The notes under the pieces were generated by a model. It worked only from the letters and a program-made list of their open reading frames with translations. It was not told the DNA's origin and did not search any database. Positions 9,189 to 18,634 of a stretch of DNA of 64,000 bases are shown here, piece after piece. The translations under genes were made by a program, and so were the position numbers. The DNA lies in contig CANMFL010000002.1 of assembly GCA_947497185.1 (NCBI GenBank), positions 310,001 to 374,000 on the forward strand. The letters are read 5' to 3'. Numbering within the stretch: the stretch's first letter is position 1; the number at the start of each line of letters is the position of its first letter. This DNA is from an uncultured Paracoccaceae bacterium. GTDB lineage: Bacteria; Pseudomonadota; Alphaproteobacteria; Rhodobacterales; Rhodobacteraceae.

Positions 9189-9275
9189 GGGATCAGGCCT
9201 TTTGTGAATGGGCAACAGCGTTCACGCAGGTCATAAGGCGGTGGGGCCAAAGGCTCAAGTAGGAGACGACAGAAC

Positions 9276-9689
9276 ATGCTGACAGCGACGGATTTTGCAG
9301 GCGATTGGCGTTTGGCGCGGGTGATTACGGACAGGCATGGCGGCATGGACGGGACATTGGCGGGCATGGCGACGCTATCGGGGCAGGGTGCAGATCTGCG
9401 GTACGATGAGACAGGACGGCTGACGTTGAAATCCGGTCCCGTGATGGAGGCGACGCGGTCCTATCTGTGGCAGATCGGGGCGGGGCTGGTGACGGTGCAA
9501 TTTGCGGATGGTGCTGATTTTCATAGCTTTGTGCCCGAGGGCCAAGCCCCCGGCACGACGCATCTGTGCGGTGCGGATCTATATGACGTGACCTATGATT
9601 TTCGCGATTGGCCGCAGTGGCGTGCCACATGGACGGTGCGTGGTCCGCGCAAGGATTACACGTCGGTGTCCGATTACACACCCGCATGA
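9276..9689 (+). CDS. DUF6314 family protein
   Basis: A 137-residue cytoplasmic protein of a family common in Rhodobacterales and without known function. Recognisable features are the central VQFADGADFHSF, HLCGADLYDVTYDF and the C-terminal WTVRGPRKDYTS, which together look like a small beta-barrel or lipocalin-like fold. No signal peptide. It lies 76 bp upstream of bioY on the same strand and may be cotranscribed, but no role in biotin uptake can be claimed. Confidence 0.75.
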   Translation: MLTATDFAGDWRLARVITDRHGGMDGTLAGMATLSGQGADLRYDETGRLTLKSGPVMEATRSYLWQIGAGLVTVQFADGADFHSFVPEGQAPGTTHLCGADLYDVTYDFRDWPQWRATWTVRGPRKDYTSVSDYTPA

Positions 9690-9765
9690 TGGCGCAAACG
9701 TCTTGCATGTGCAGCATGGCTCGGCGATAAGTTTCCCAACGCATAACAAAAACGGGGGAAAGCCA

Positions 9766-10371
9766 ATGGCATTCGCACTCAACGATAAAGTTCTGATCGA
9801 CACCTTTGCAGATAACACAGGCGCTGTGCGCCGTGCAAAACAAGCGATCATGGTGGTGCTTGGCGTCGCCGTTCTGGCGCTGACCGCCAAAATGCAGTTC
9901 TTCATTCCGGGCAATCCGGTGCCTGTGACTCTGACAACATTCGCCGTGCTGACAATCGGCGCGGGCTACGGCGCACGTTTGGGCGCATTGACAGTTGCGG
10001 GTTATCTCGCACTGGGTCTGATGGGCATGGACGTATTTGCGGGATCATCTGCTGAAAACGCAGGTCTGGTTTACATGATGGGCGGCACTGGCGGCTACCT
10101 TGTGGGCTACATGCTGGCGGCTTTGGCGCTGGGTGTTGCAGCACGCAAAGGCTGGGACCGTAACGTTGTGACCATGAGTCTGGCGATGGTAGTAGGCTCA
10201 GCGATCGTTTATGTGCCGGGCCTGTTGTGGCTGCACCAGTTCGGTTCTGGTTGGGAGCAAACATTGGCGTGGGGCATCACACCCTTCCTGATCGGTGACG
10301 CGCTGAAGACGGCACTGGCCGCGTTGGTCGTTCCAGCGCTGTGGAAGTTGATCGGCAACGCACGCAGCTAA
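9766..10371 (+). CDS. bioY: Biotin transporter BioY
   Basis: Substrate-binding membrane component (S component) of ECF-type biotin uptake, able in some species to act alone. The 201 residues contain about six hydrophobic segments and the BioY patterns FFIPGNPVPVTLTTF, GARLGALTVAGYLALG and GGTGGYLVGY. The start at 9766 (MAFALNDKV) is set by a strong GGGGGAAAG 5 nt upstream; longer in-frame starts lack this. No bioM or bioN genes are nearby and no biotin synthesis genes are in the window. A repeat and a strong terminator follow. Confidence 0.93.
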   Translation: MAFALNDKVLIDTFADNTGAVRRAKQAIMVVLGVAVLALTAKMQFFIPGNPVPVTLTTFAVLTIGAGYGARLGALTVAGYLALGLMGMDVFAGSSAENAGLVYMMGGTGGYLVGYMLAALALGVAARKGWDRNVVTMSLAMVVGSAIVYVPGLLWLHQFGSGWEQTLAWGITPFLIGDALKTALAALVVPALWKLIGNARS

Positions 10372-10393
10372 GCGCAATCATGGTTTGAGACCG

Positions 10394-10435
10394 CGAATTT
10401 TCGCGAAAATTCGTACGATTTTTCTAGAAAAATCG
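10394..10435. repeat. Two adjacent perfect 20-bp palindromes
   Basis: Positions 10394-10413 and 10416-10435 are each perfect 20-bp palindromes, CGAATTTTCG followed by its complement and CGATTTTTCT followed by its complement, separated by TA. They sit between outer arms GTTTGA (about 10383-10388) and TCAAAC (10439-10444), so the block can form a branched cruciform. It looks like a short intergenic repeat element. It lies between bioY and its terminator. Confidence 0.7.
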
Positions 10436-10458
10436 GGGTCAAACGAGAGGTGATTGAA

Positions 10459-10486
10459 AGGCGCAGCTTAGGCTGCGCCTTTTTTG
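10459..10486 (+). terminator. Rho-independent terminator of bioY
   Basis: GGCGCAGC (10460-10467) and GCTGCGCC (10472-10479) form a perfect 8-bp stem with a 4-nt loop, followed by six Ts. The 145 bp from here to the stop of the hydrolase-OsmC gene on the other strand show no gene. Confidence 0.9.
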
Positions 10487-10631
10487 TTTTGGGCTTGGTT
10501 GTCGGTGGACCTGTGGGTTTTGGAATGTCCTGCAGCCTCCGGCGGGGAGTTCAAGCTGTCTCGCAAATGATCCGGGGGATCATTTGAGGCGCAGAACGGG
10601 CAAAGCCCCGAAGAAGTCAAAGAAGGCGGGG

Positions 10632-11834
10632 TTAGGCCAGCGTTGTGACGATCTCGTTTGTTCGCTCCAAAGTTTTGTGGACGGGGCATTTGTCTGCGAT
10701 TGCCAGAAGGCGAGTTCGTTGGTCGTCGTCGAGGTCGCCCTGCAAATGGATCGTCCGTGTGAAACAGTCGATTTTGTCGCCTTGTGCGCTGCCAGTCGCG
10801 TGGCATTTGCCGTGATCGACATCGACGCTGACGCCATCCAGCGGCCAGCCTTTGCGTCGTGCGTACATGCGGATTGTCATTGAGGTGCACGCCCCGAGGC
10901 CCGCCGACAGCAATCCGTAAGGCGATGGGCCTGTGTCGGTGCCGCCGAGCTTTACGGGTTCATCTGCGGTCAATGTGTGCCCGCCGGTTGTGATCTTTTG
11001 TGCAAAGCCTTGCGGGTCAATTTCTGTCACGCGCAGGATACCTTCGGGGGCTTTGGGCGTTGCTGGCTTAGCCTGTTGCGGCAAGTAGCGGCGCGACCAT
11101 GCGGTGATAACCTCGACGGCGTAGTCCGCGTCGGCAGCACTTGAGAGCAGGTGGTCGGCGTCGTCTAATGTGACAAAGCTTTTGGGGTGTTTGGCTGCGA
11201 GAAAGATTTCGCTCGCGCTCTCAATCCCCACAACCGTGTCGCGGGGGGCGTGTAGCACCAGCAGAGCCGCCTTCAATTTCGCAAGCGCCGGTTTCAGGTC
11301 GCTGGTGGCCACATCGTCGACAAAGCCTTTACCGATGTTCAGGGACCGCCCGCCTAGGTCAACCGCCGCGACGCCGTGCTCTTCGATCGTAGCCAGCGCC
11401 GCGCCAAAGTTGTGCGTCACATGGCCCGGATCAGCAGGCGCGCCGATGGTCACAACGCCTTTGATAGAGGCGATATCAGGGGCAGCGCGCAGCACAGCGG
11501 CCCCACCGAGCGAGTGCCCGATCAGCAGCGATGGCGTCATGTCGCGCCGTGCGAGTTCTGCCACGGCGGCATGTAGATCGGCGACGTTCGAGCTGAATGT
11601 CGTGGTCTCGAATGCGCCCTCGGAATTGCCCAGACCTGTGAAGTCGAAACGCAAAACGGCGATACCGTGGTCGGCCAAACCAGCCGCCACGCGCCGCGCC
11701 GCGATGATGTCTTTCGAGCAGGTGAAGCAATGCGCGAACAACGCAACGGCGCGTGGTTTGCCCGCGGGCAAGTCCAGTCGCGCGGCAAGCATTTCGCCGG
11801 AATGGCCTGGAAAGGTGAATTTTTCGGTTTGCAT
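10632..11834 (-). CDS. Alpha/beta hydrolase - OsmC fusion protein
   Basis: A two-domain protein of 400 residues. Residues 1-250 form an alpha/beta hydrolase with the nucleophile elbow GHSLGG (106-111, Ser108). Residues about 265-400 form an OsmC/Ohr-type domain, with a first Cys in GLGACTSMT near residue 313 and a second in DKCPVHKTL near 380, the usual thiol pair for reducing organic peroxides. The fusion is known in proteobacteria. The expected role is ester or lipid hydroperoxide handling, inferred from the domains. It is divergent from ilvA across 150 bp. Confidence 0.9.
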   Translation of the reverse strand: MQTEKFTFPGHSGEMLAARLDLPAGKPRAVALFAHCFTCSKDIIAARRVAAGLADHGIAVLRFDFTGLGNSEGAFETTTFSSNVADLHAAVAELARRDMTPSLLIGHSLGGAAVLRAAPDIASIKGVVTIGAPADPGHVTHNFGAALATIEEHGVAAVDLGGRSLNIGKGFVDDVATSDLKPALAKLKAALLVLHAPRDTVVGIESASEIFLAAKHPKSFVTLDDADHLLSSAADADYAVEVITAWSRRYLPQQAKPATPKAPEGILRVTEIDPQGFAQKITTGGHTLTADEPVKLGGTDTGPSPYGLLSAGLGACTSMTIRMYARRKGWPLDGVSVDVDHGKCHATGSAQGDKIDCFTRTIHLQGDLDDDQRTRLLAIADKCPVHKTLERTNEIVTTLA

Positions 11835-11985
11835 GGACGGCCTCTTTAATCTGATGTTGGGGCTTTGGTGCCGTGTGGCGCGGCGTTGCGCAATCTTTGC
11901 GTCGTCATGTCACGCGATGGTGACGTTTGTTGCGGTTTTAGCTAGGGTCGCGGAAAATGCCCCCACGTCCCCCAAGGAGATCGCC

Positions 11986-13188
11986 GTGACTGTCACGCTC
12001 GCCCACATCCAAGCCACCCATGCCGCGATCAAATCGGCCACGATTGAAACGCCATTGGTGCGGGCGACGCGACTGTCGCAGCACCTTGGGATTGATCTGT
12101 ACCTCAAATTAGAGAACCTCCAGCACACCAATGCGTTCAAGGCGCGGGGTGCTTTGGCAAAGCTGCTGACCTTGCCCGATGACGCCCGTGCGGCGGGTGT
12201 GATTGCCTGTAGTGCGGGAAATCATGCGCAGGGGCTGGCCTATCACGCGACCCGTCTGGGCATTCCGTCCGTCATTGTGATGCCCGAGGGGACGCCGTTT
12301 AATAAGGTCAAACGGACCAAGGATTTGGGGGCCGAAGTGGTGATCCATGGTGTTGGTTTCGACGATTCCGTGCAGTTCACGCTTGATCTGGCGGCCGAGC
12401 GCGGCATGACCTTTGTGCATCCGTTTGATGATCCGGACGTGGTTGCGGGGCAGGGCACTGTGGCGTTGGAAATGCTGGCGCAGGAACCTGATCTGGACTG
12501 CATCGTCGTGCCGATTGGCGGCGGTGGACTGATCGCTGGCATGGCGATTGCGGCGAAAGGGCTAAAGCCGCAGATAGAAGTGATCGGTGCACAGGCCCAT
12601 TTGTTTGACGCGGTAAAAGCGGACTTTGATCAATCTGGCACACATTTCGGTGGGGCGACCTTGGCCGAAGGCATTGCTGTGAAATCGCCCGCACCTGCGA
12701 ATTTAGCGGTGATTCACGATCTTGTGGACCGCGTGGATTCCGCCGCCGAAGTCGAGATTGAACAGGCGGTGTTTGATCTGGTCTCGGTCGAGAAGCTGGT
12801 GGCCGAAGGGGCTGCGGGCGCGGGCCTTGCCGTGATTAAAAACAACCTCGACAAGTTTGCAGGCAAAAAAGTCGGCTTGTTGATCTGCGGCGGTAATATC
12901 GACAGTCGGGTGTTGTCCACACTGATCCTGCGCGGGCTGATGCGGGACGGACGCATCACGCGGCTGGTGTTTGAAATCGCGGACACGCCGGGGCAATTGG
13001 CACAGATTTCGCAGATCATCGGGGACGCAGGGGCCAACGTGATCGAAGTGATCCACCAACGGATGATGCAATCGGTCTCGCTGAAACAGGCGGAGCTTGA
13101 GGTGGTGATCGAGGCGCGGGACCAGTTCCATGTGGACGAGATATTGGGGGAATTGGAGGGGGCAGGGCTGCGGGTGCGGGTGGTTTGA
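11986..13188 (+). CDS. ilvA: Threonine ammonia-lyase (threonine dehydratase)
   Basis: PLP enzyme that converts threonine to 2-oxobutyrate, the first step of isoleucine synthesis. The PLP lysine is K52 in TNAFKARGA and the phosphate-binding loop is PIGGGGLIAG. A C-terminal ACT-type domain starts near residue 325 (RLVFEIADTPGQLAQIS), so the build is that of the roughly 400-residue single-ACT type rather than the longer E. coli IlvA. The start is taken as GTG at 11986 because AAGGAG lies 6 nt upstream and the protein then begins at the family N-terminus; there is no suitable ATG in frame. It works with ilvBN at 60-62 kb. Confidence 0.93.
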   Translation: MTVTLAHIQATHAAIKSATIETPLVRATRLSQHLGIDLYLKLENLQHTNAFKARGALAKLLTLPDDARAAGVIACSAGNHAQGLAYHATRLGIPSVIVMPEGTPFNKVKRTKDLGAEVVIHGVGFDDSVQFTLDLAAERGMTFVHPFDDPDVVAGQGTVALEMLAQEPDLDCIVVPIGGGGLIAGMAIAAKGLKPQIEVIGAQAHLFDAVKADFDQSGTHFGGATLAEGIAVKSPAPANLAVIHDLVDRVDSAAEVEIEQAVFDLVSVEKLVAEGAAGAGLAVIKNNLDKFAGKKVGLLICGGNIDSRVLSTLILRGLMRDGRITRLVFEIADTPGQLAQISQIIGDAGANVIEVIHQRMMQSVSLKQAELEVVIEARDQFHVDEILGELEGAGLRVRVV

Positions 13189-13228
13189 TAGTTGAGCTTA
13201 AGGCTGGCCCTTGGAGCCTGAGAGGTGC

Positions 13229-13984
13229 CTATGGTTCTTGCTCGATCTTTTCAAGAATATCGAAATCCATTTCGTGCTCAAATTCCAGAAAATTAGCGGC
13301 CATGGAAAAAATAGCGGCTAATATTATCACGATGCACAGTATGTAAACTGACCAACCTGTCCATGAGTTGCTCAGGCCAGTATGGGCCAGATACGCAATG
13401 GAGAACACGCTGAATAACCATGCTGCTAAAATTATGATGCTTATGAAACCAGTAAGTATTGAGTTATATATGTTGCCCAGCCGAGAGATCTTAAACCCTG
13501 GTTCGCGACCATTTACTGGCGCACGTTGAGCGTATTTTGCAAAAAGCCACGTTGGTGTTTGAGCCGCAGCAAAAATATCTGGATCCAGTTTACTCTTTGC
13601 TAGAACAACGCTCGCGATTGCAGAGATAAGTGAGTTGTATAATTGGATTGAAAGGAAGGAATAGCTAGCAAAGAGCACTCCGAACGCTGCCGAGATCAAA
13701 GCCAATTCTAGAATTGCTGGAACCTCGCTGACAAGCGCCCCAGTACCCGGGATAGTTACGCTCTCACCACGCCAAGCCACAAATGATATAAATAAAGAAA
13801 TATACAACGAGCGTATCAATGTTTCTTGTTTGATTTCAAGCTGACGTCGCTGTTCAACTAGACCACTTAGAAGTTCTTCATTTATTTGATTTAGACCAAA
13901 ACGTTTTTGGCGACGAAGTTCGTCAGCGGTGAACATACTGGCGCGGACATAAAGGCTTTGTTTTAGCGTTTTGCGATCGGTCAT
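13229..13984 (-). CDS. Unknown AT-rich multi-pass membrane protein
   Basis: A 251-residue protein I do not recognise. Residues 1-60 are polar and possibly coiled (LNQINEELLSGLVEQRRQL near 31-50). Membrane segments follow at about 58-72, 90-115, 115-130, 180-198 and 208-230, with an acidic tail. The DNA is visibly richer in A+T than ilvA and glnA on either side, with codons such as ATA, TTA and AGA that neighbours avoid. This suggests recent transfer. It stands alone, convergent with ilvA. Confidence 0.65.
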   Translation of the reverse strand: MTDRKTLKQSLYVRASMFTADELRRQKRFGLNQINEELLSGLVEQRRQLEIKQETLIRSLYISLFISFVAWRGESVTIPGTGALVSEVPAILELALISAAFGVLFASYSFLSIQLYNSLISAIASVVLAKSKLDPDIFAAAQTPTWLFAKYAQRAPVNGREPGFKISRLGNIYNSILTGFISIIILAAWLFSVFSIAYLAHTGLSNSWTGWSVYILCIVIILAAIFSMAANFLEFEHEMDFDILEKIEQEP

Positions 13985-14113
13985 TTCAGGGTTTCTCCAA
14001 AGAAAACTCGTTATTGGGGCCTACAGTGCGCAATTCGACAGTTAGTAGTTTATCGCGGCTAATACTTTAGCGCAGAATCGGTAAGCAAAAGAATATGGCA
14101 ATAAGCGTTGAAC

Positions 14114-14145
14114 TGAAAAAGGCGCCCCAAACTGGGACGCCTTTC
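14114..14145 (-). terminator. Rho-independent terminator of glnA
   Basis: On the minus strand AAAGGCG-T-CCC pairs with GGG-C-GCCTTT (around 14118-14143) and is followed by a T run. It starts about 20 bp after the glnA stop. The 129 bp between it and the start of the AT-rich membrane gene hold no recognisable gene. Confidence 0.85.
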
Positions 14146-14166
14146 TCAATTTCAAACCACCGGTGC

Positions 14167-15573
14167 TTAGCAGGAGTAGTACAGTTTGTACTCAACTGGG
14201 TGTGGTGTGTGCTCGTATTCGAACACTTCGTCCCACTTCAGGCCGATGTAGCCGTCGAGTTGGTCTTTGGTGAACACGTCGCCTGCGAGCAGGTAGTCGT
14301 GATCCGCTTCCAACGCTTCAAGAGCTTCGCGCAGGCTACCGCAGACTGTTGGGATTTCCGCCAGTTCTTCTGGTGGCAGATCGTAGAGGTCTTTGTCAGA
14401 TGCTGCACCTGGGTCGATTTTGTTTTTGATGCCGTCGAGGCCAGCCATCATCAGTGCTGCGAAGCACAGGTATGGGTTGGCTGCTGGATCAGGGAAACGT
14501 GCTTCGACGCGTTTTGCTTTGGGGGATTCGGCCCAAGGAATACGCACCGCACCCGACCGGTTAGACGCAGAGTAAGCGCGCAGAACAGGGGCTTCGAAAC
14601 CTGGGATCAAACGCTTGTAAGAGTTTGTCGTCGGGTTTGTGATCGCGTTCAAGGATTTCGCGTGCTTCAGGATACCGCCGATGAAGTACAAAGCTTCTTG
14701 TGACAGATCAGCGTATTTGTCGCCTGCGAACAGTGGCTTGCCGTCTTTCCAGATGGACATGTTCACGTGCATGCCTGTGCCGTTATCGCCAGCGATTGGT
14801 TTTGGCATGAATGTCGCGGATTTGCCGTAAGCTTGGGCTACGTTGTGCACAACGTACTTATACTTTTGGATTTCGTCTGCTTGGTGCGTCAGTGTACCAA
14901 AGATAAGGCCAAGCTCGTGCTGGCATGACGCCACTTCGTGGTGGTGCTTATCAACCTTCATACCCATGCGTTTCATGGTGGAAAGCATCTCGCCGCGCAT
15001 GTCCTGTGCGTCGTCGATTGGGTTGACGGGGAAGTAGCCGCCTTTGACGCCCGGACGGTGGCCTGTGTTGCCCATCTCGTATTCGGTGTCTGTGTTCCAA
15101 GATGCGTCAATCGCGTCAACTTGGTAGGATACTTTGTTGATGCCAACAGAGAAGCGCACGTCGTCAAAGACGAAGAATTCTGCTTCTGGGCCAAAGTATG
15201 CTGTGTCGCCGATACCGGACGCGATCAGGTATGCTTCGGCTTTGGTCGCAGATCCGCGTGGATCGCGTGAATATGCTTCGCCAGTGTCCGGCTCAACCAC
15301 GTTACAGTGGATGCAAAGTGTTTTCTCTGCATAGAACGGGTCAAGGTAGGCGCTGCTCGCTTGTGGCATCAGCTTCATGTCGGACTGGTCAATGGATTTC
15401 CAACCCGCGATGGACGAGCCATCAAACATCAGTCCTTCTTCGAGAAAATCTTCGTCAATCAGATCAGCGATCATTGTGACGTGCTGCAACTTGCCGCGCG
15501 GGTCAGTGAAACGCACGTCGACGTATTCGACGCCTTCGTCTGCGATCAGTTTGAGAACAGCTTTGTTGTCCAT
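14167..15573 (-). CDS. glnA: Glutamine synthetase type I
   Basis: Dodecameric cytoplasmic enzyme that makes glutamine from glutamate, ammonia and ATP. The 468-residue length is normal for GSI-beta. [10 protein letters not shown] near residue 49, the metal-binding [20 protein letters not shown] and the adenylylation region [10 protein letters not shown] (Tyr near 398) are all visible, so activity control by GlnE-type adenylylation is expected. AGGACC precedes the ATG. It lies 51 bp downstream of glnB on the same strand, the usual alphaproteobacterial glnBA operon. Confidence 0.98.
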   Translation of the reverse strand: MDNKAVLKLIADEGVEYVDVRFTDPRGKLQHVTMIADLIDEDFLEEGLMFDGSSIAGWKSIDQSDMKLMPQASSAYLDPFYAEKTLCIHCNVVEPDTGEAYSRDPRGSATKAEAYLIASGIGDTAYFGPEAEFFVFDDVRFSVGINKVSYQVDAIDASWNTDTEYEMGNTGHRPGVKGGYFPVNPIDDAQDMRGEMLSTMKRMGMKVDKHHHEVASCQHELGLIFGTLTHQADEIQKYKYVVHNVAQAYGKSATFMPKPIAGDNGTGMHVNMSIWKDGKPLFAGDKYADLSQEALYFIGGILKHAKSLNAITNPTTNSYKRLIPGFEAPVLRAYSASNRSGAVRIPWAESPKAKRVEARFPDPAANPYLCFAALMMAGLDGIKNKIDPGAASDKDLYDLPPEELAEIPTVCGSLREALEALEADHDYLLAGDVFTKDQLDGYIGLKWDEVFEYEHTPHPVEYKLYYSC

Positions 15574-15624
15574 CTTTAGGTCCTTTAGTTTCGTAACTTT
15601 TAGAGGTTGATTGTGTGGTGCGGC

Positions 15625-16002
<378 letters not shown>

Positions 16003-16312
16003 TCATTTCTGCGCGAGAGGGACAATTCAACCGCCGTGTTTGGGCTGCGCTAAAGGGGTAATTTCTGGAAGGTGCCTAATTTTTGTGCAAATGGGCGTAA
16101 ATGTGGGCTGTTTGCAAAGTCTATCTGCTGAAGTGCTGATCAATGCCCGTTGACTGCTTAAATTGGCAGCGTCTGGCGTGTCTATGGCCGCGCCTGTCCG
16201 GCGGTTACTTTGGCGTCGATATCGTCACGTCAAATCTTTCGCAACTGGGCGATGAATGTCACGCCGATACGCCAAGAGATTCGGTTTGAAAATGAAACTG
16301 GTGATCAGACAT

Positions 16313-16344
16313 GAAAAAAGACGCGTGGGGGACACGCGCCTTTT
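16313..16344 (-). terminator. Rho-independent terminator of the Hint gene
   Basis: On the minus strand GGCGCGTG (16340-16333) pairs with CACGCGTC (16327-16320), followed by six Ts. It starts about 38 bp after the Hint-gene stop. Confidence 0.85.
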
Positions 16345-16381
16345 GTCGATTTGATCGGTTGGGATGGCCCGTGCGGGAGGG

Positions 16382-16846
16382 TTATGCGCCTGCAATCATC
16401 TCAATTCCGTCAGCGTAAACGATGTGTTCGCGGTCGAAAATGATGTGGTACACGGCCATTTCAGACGTCTCGGCCACGGTCAGGAATTCACCGTCAACCA
16501 AACGTGCGGCAGGCACACTTGCTGCGGCTTTGCCAAACAAGGCTTCAGCGCGCCAGTCGCGGATGTGCAGTTTTGCACCGGCTGTCACTACCATATCGCG
16601 GTCAGGGCGTGTGTGGCCAAGCGATCCTGCTTTGATGCTGATCGGCTGAACCAGTTGTTTTGAAACGGAAATTTCTTTGATAACGCTCATGCCGCTGTCG
16701 CGGGTGATGACACGGTCGCCTACAGACAGATGTTCGATCGGCATTTCGCCGTCCAATGTCATAATAGAGGTGCCAGCGCAGATGCCAGTTTGAGCGGCTA
16801 CTTTGGTCTTCGTTGGTGCCGCTGTGGCTGTCATCTCGGTGTGCAT
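16382..16846 (-). CDS. Standalone Hint-domain protein
   Basis: A 154-residue protein whose core is a Hint (hedgehog/intein) fold: block A-like GICAGTSIMTL with Cys, then IEHLSVGDRVITRDSG and a later VYHIIFDREHIVYADGIEM. Such short Hint proteins are widespread in Rhodobacterales, usually without a neighbouring extein, and their role is unknown. The start at 16846 is chosen because AGGGGAC lies 8 nt upstream; a longer in-frame start at 16963 lacks one. The usual C-terminal His-Asn pair for splicing is not seen, so protein splicing is unlikely. Flanked by its own terminator and the tRNA gene. Confidence 0.75.
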   Translation of the reverse strand: MHTEMTATAAPTKTKVAAQTGICAGTSIMTLDGEMPIEHLSVGDRVITRDSGMSVIKEISVSKQLVQPISIKAGSLGHTRPDRDMVVTAGAKLHIRDWRAEALFGKAAASVPAARLVDGEFLTVAETSEMAVYHIIFDREHIVYADGIEMIAGA

Positions 16847-16990
16847 TTCGTAGTCCCCTGATACGTTCATTTTGTTGCCTGCAGGTGTGTTGGCCAAATG
16901 TGGCAGCAATACGTTTATGCATGGTTTATTTTTGGATGATTTTTCTGCTCGCATCCCAGTCAAACCTTTGCTAGATAGCGGCCAACCTAG

Positions 16991-17019
16991 AGGGGCAGGC
17001 CCTAAAACCTGCCCCTTTT
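16991..17019 (+). terminator. Terminator-like hairpin just before tRNA-Leu
   Basis: GGGGCAGG (16992-16999) pairs perfectly with CCTGCCCC (17008-17015) and is followed by TTTT, ending 7 nt before the tRNA. No plus-strand gene precedes it for several kb. It may end an unseen plus-strand RNA in 16850-16990 or be part of the tRNA precursor. Confidence 0.45.
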
Positions 17020-17026
17020 GATCAAT

Positions 17027-17111
17027 GCGGGTGTGGCGGAATTGGTAGACGCACCAGATTTAGGTTCTGGCGCCGCGAGGCGTGGGGGTTCGAGTCCCTT
17101 CACCCGCACCA
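17027..17111 (+). tRNA. tRNA-Leu (anticodon TAG)
   Basis: Acceptor arms GCGGGTG (17027-17033) and CACCCGC (17101-17107) pair, with CCA encoded. The anticodon arm is CCAGA, loop TTTAGGT, TCTGG, giving anticodon TAG for leucine CTA codons. A long class II variable arm (CGCCGCGAGGCGTG) and a T arm with GGTTCGAGTCC confirm leucine. Trigger factor follows 25 bp downstream. Confidence 0.97.
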
Positions 17112-17136
17112 AAGGATAGAAGTAGAAGGAAATTCC

Positions 17137-18468
17137 ATGCAGGTCACTGAGACCCTCAACGAAGGCCTGAAACGCGGCTACGCGATTACGGTAACGGCAG
17201 CTGAACTTGACGCAAAAGTTGTTGAAAAGCTGAAAGAAGCCCAGCCAGAAGTGGAAATGAAGGGTTTTCGTAAGGGTAAAGTCCCGATGCCAATGCTGCG
17301 CAAGCAGTTTGGGCAGCGCGTTATGGGCGAAGCCATGCAAGAATCCATCGACGGCGCAATGACAGAGCACATGGAGAAATCCGGTGATCGTCCAGCAGCA
17401 CAGCCAGAAATGGTGATGGCCGACAAAGACTGGAAAGAGGGCGACGACGTTCTGGTGAACGTGTCCTACGAGAAACTTCCAGACGTGCCTGAAACAGATT
17501 TCTCAGCGATCAAGCTTGAGCGTATGGTTGTCAAAGCCGACGACGAATCTGTGCAAGAAGCATTGGATAACCTCGCGACCAACGCACAAAACTTTGAAGA
17601 CCGCAAAAAAGGCTCCAAAGCCAAAGACGGCGATCAAGTGACGTTCGATTTCCTTGGTAAAGTAGACGGCGAAGCCTTTGAAGGTGGCGCTGCTGAAGAT
17701 TACCCACTGGTTCTCGGCTCTAACTCTTTCATCCCGGGCTTCGAAGAAGGTCTCGTCGGCGTAAAAGCTGGTGATGAGAAAGACGTCGAAGTGTCTTTCC
17801 CTGACGATTATCAAGCAGAGCACCTCGCTGGTAAAGCGGCTGTGTTTGAATGCAAAATCAAAGCGGTAAAAGAGCCTAAAGCGGCTGAAATCAACGACGA
17901 GATGGCCAAGCAATTCGGCGCTGAAGATCTTGCTGCGTTGAAAACTCAGATCACTGAGCGTCTTGAAGCAGAATACGCAGGCGCTGCACGTGCGGTGACA
18001 AAGCGTGCATTGCTTGATGCGCTTGACGGTGTGGTTGACTTTGAACTGCCAGAATCACTTGTTGAAGCTGAAGCGGGTCAAATCGCGCACCAGCTGTGGC
18101 ACGAAGAAAACCCAGAGGTTGAAGGTCACGATCACCCAGAAATCGAGACAACTGACGAGCACAAGAAGCTTGCAGCACGTCGCGTGAAATTGGGTCTTTT
18201 GTTGGCTGACATCGGCCAAAAAGCCAACGTTCAGGTGTCCGATTCTGAAATGACACAAGCGATCATGAACCAGGCGCGTCAGTACCCGGGTCAAGAAAAG
18301 CAGTTCTTTGAATTCGTGCAGCAGAACGCACAGTTCCGTCAGCAGCTTCAAGCGCCAATGTTCGAAGACAAAGTTGTGGATCACATCTTTGAAGCGGCAT
18401 CCGTGACTGAAAAAGAAGTCAGCAAAGACGATTTGCAAGCGGCAGTTGAAAAGCTCGAAGAAGAGTAA
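17137..18468 (+). CDS. tig: Trigger factor
   Basis: Ribosome-bound chaperone and peptidyl-prolyl isomerase for nascent chains. The N-terminal ribosome-binding signature is [12 protein letters not shown] (about residues 44-55). A FKBP-type PPIase domain follows at about 155-240 ([36 protein letters not shown]). The rest is the helical chaperone domain. The 443-residue length is normal. GAAGGA lies about 7 nt upstream of the ATG. Confidence 0.97.
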   Translation: MQVTETLNEGLKRGYAITVTAAELDAKVVEKLKEAQPEVEMKGFRKGKVPMPMLRKQFGQRVMGEAMQESIDGAMTEHMEKSGDRPAAQPEMVMADKDWKEGDDVLVNVSYEKLPDVPETDFSAIKLERMVVKADDESVQEALDNLATNAQNFEDRKKGSKAKDGDQVTFDFLGKVDGEAFEGGAAEDYPLVLGSNSFIPGFEEGLVGVKAGDEKDVEVSFPDDYQAEHLAGKAAVFECKIKAVKEPKAAEINDEMAKQFGAEDLAALKTQITERLEAEYAGAARAVTKRALLDALDGVVDFELPESLVEAEAGQIAHQLWHEENPEVEGHDHPEIETTDEHKKLAARRVKLGLLLADIGQKANVQVSDSEMTQAIMNQARQYPGQEKQFFEFVQQNAQFRQQLQAPMFEDKVVDHIFEAASVTEKEVSKDDLQAAVEKLEEE

Positions 18469-18490
18469 ATTCAAACGCGAAACGATTTTG

Positions 18491-18520
18491 AAAAGGCGTC
18501 CCATCTGGGGCGCCTTTTTT
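18491..18520 (+). terminator. Rho-independent terminator of tig
   Basis: AAAGGCG-T-CCC, loop ATCT, GGG-G-CGCCTTT followed by further Ts. It starts about 23 bp after the tig stop. Confidence 0.9.
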
Positions 18521-18634
18521 CATTAACCATCGGAAAAGTATGGAGAACCTGACTAATTCCCCGTGGATTAATGGTTCTCAGGTCGATTTTTGTCGGTTAG
18601 CCTTGGGGCACGAAGTTTGGTTAAGGAACATATT

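Noticed and set aside
14095..14703. Plus-strand frame of 202 codons opposite glnA
   Set aside because: Antisense shadow of the conserved glnA C-terminus; Cys/Phe/Val-rich translation typical of such artefacts, and it includes the glnA terminator.
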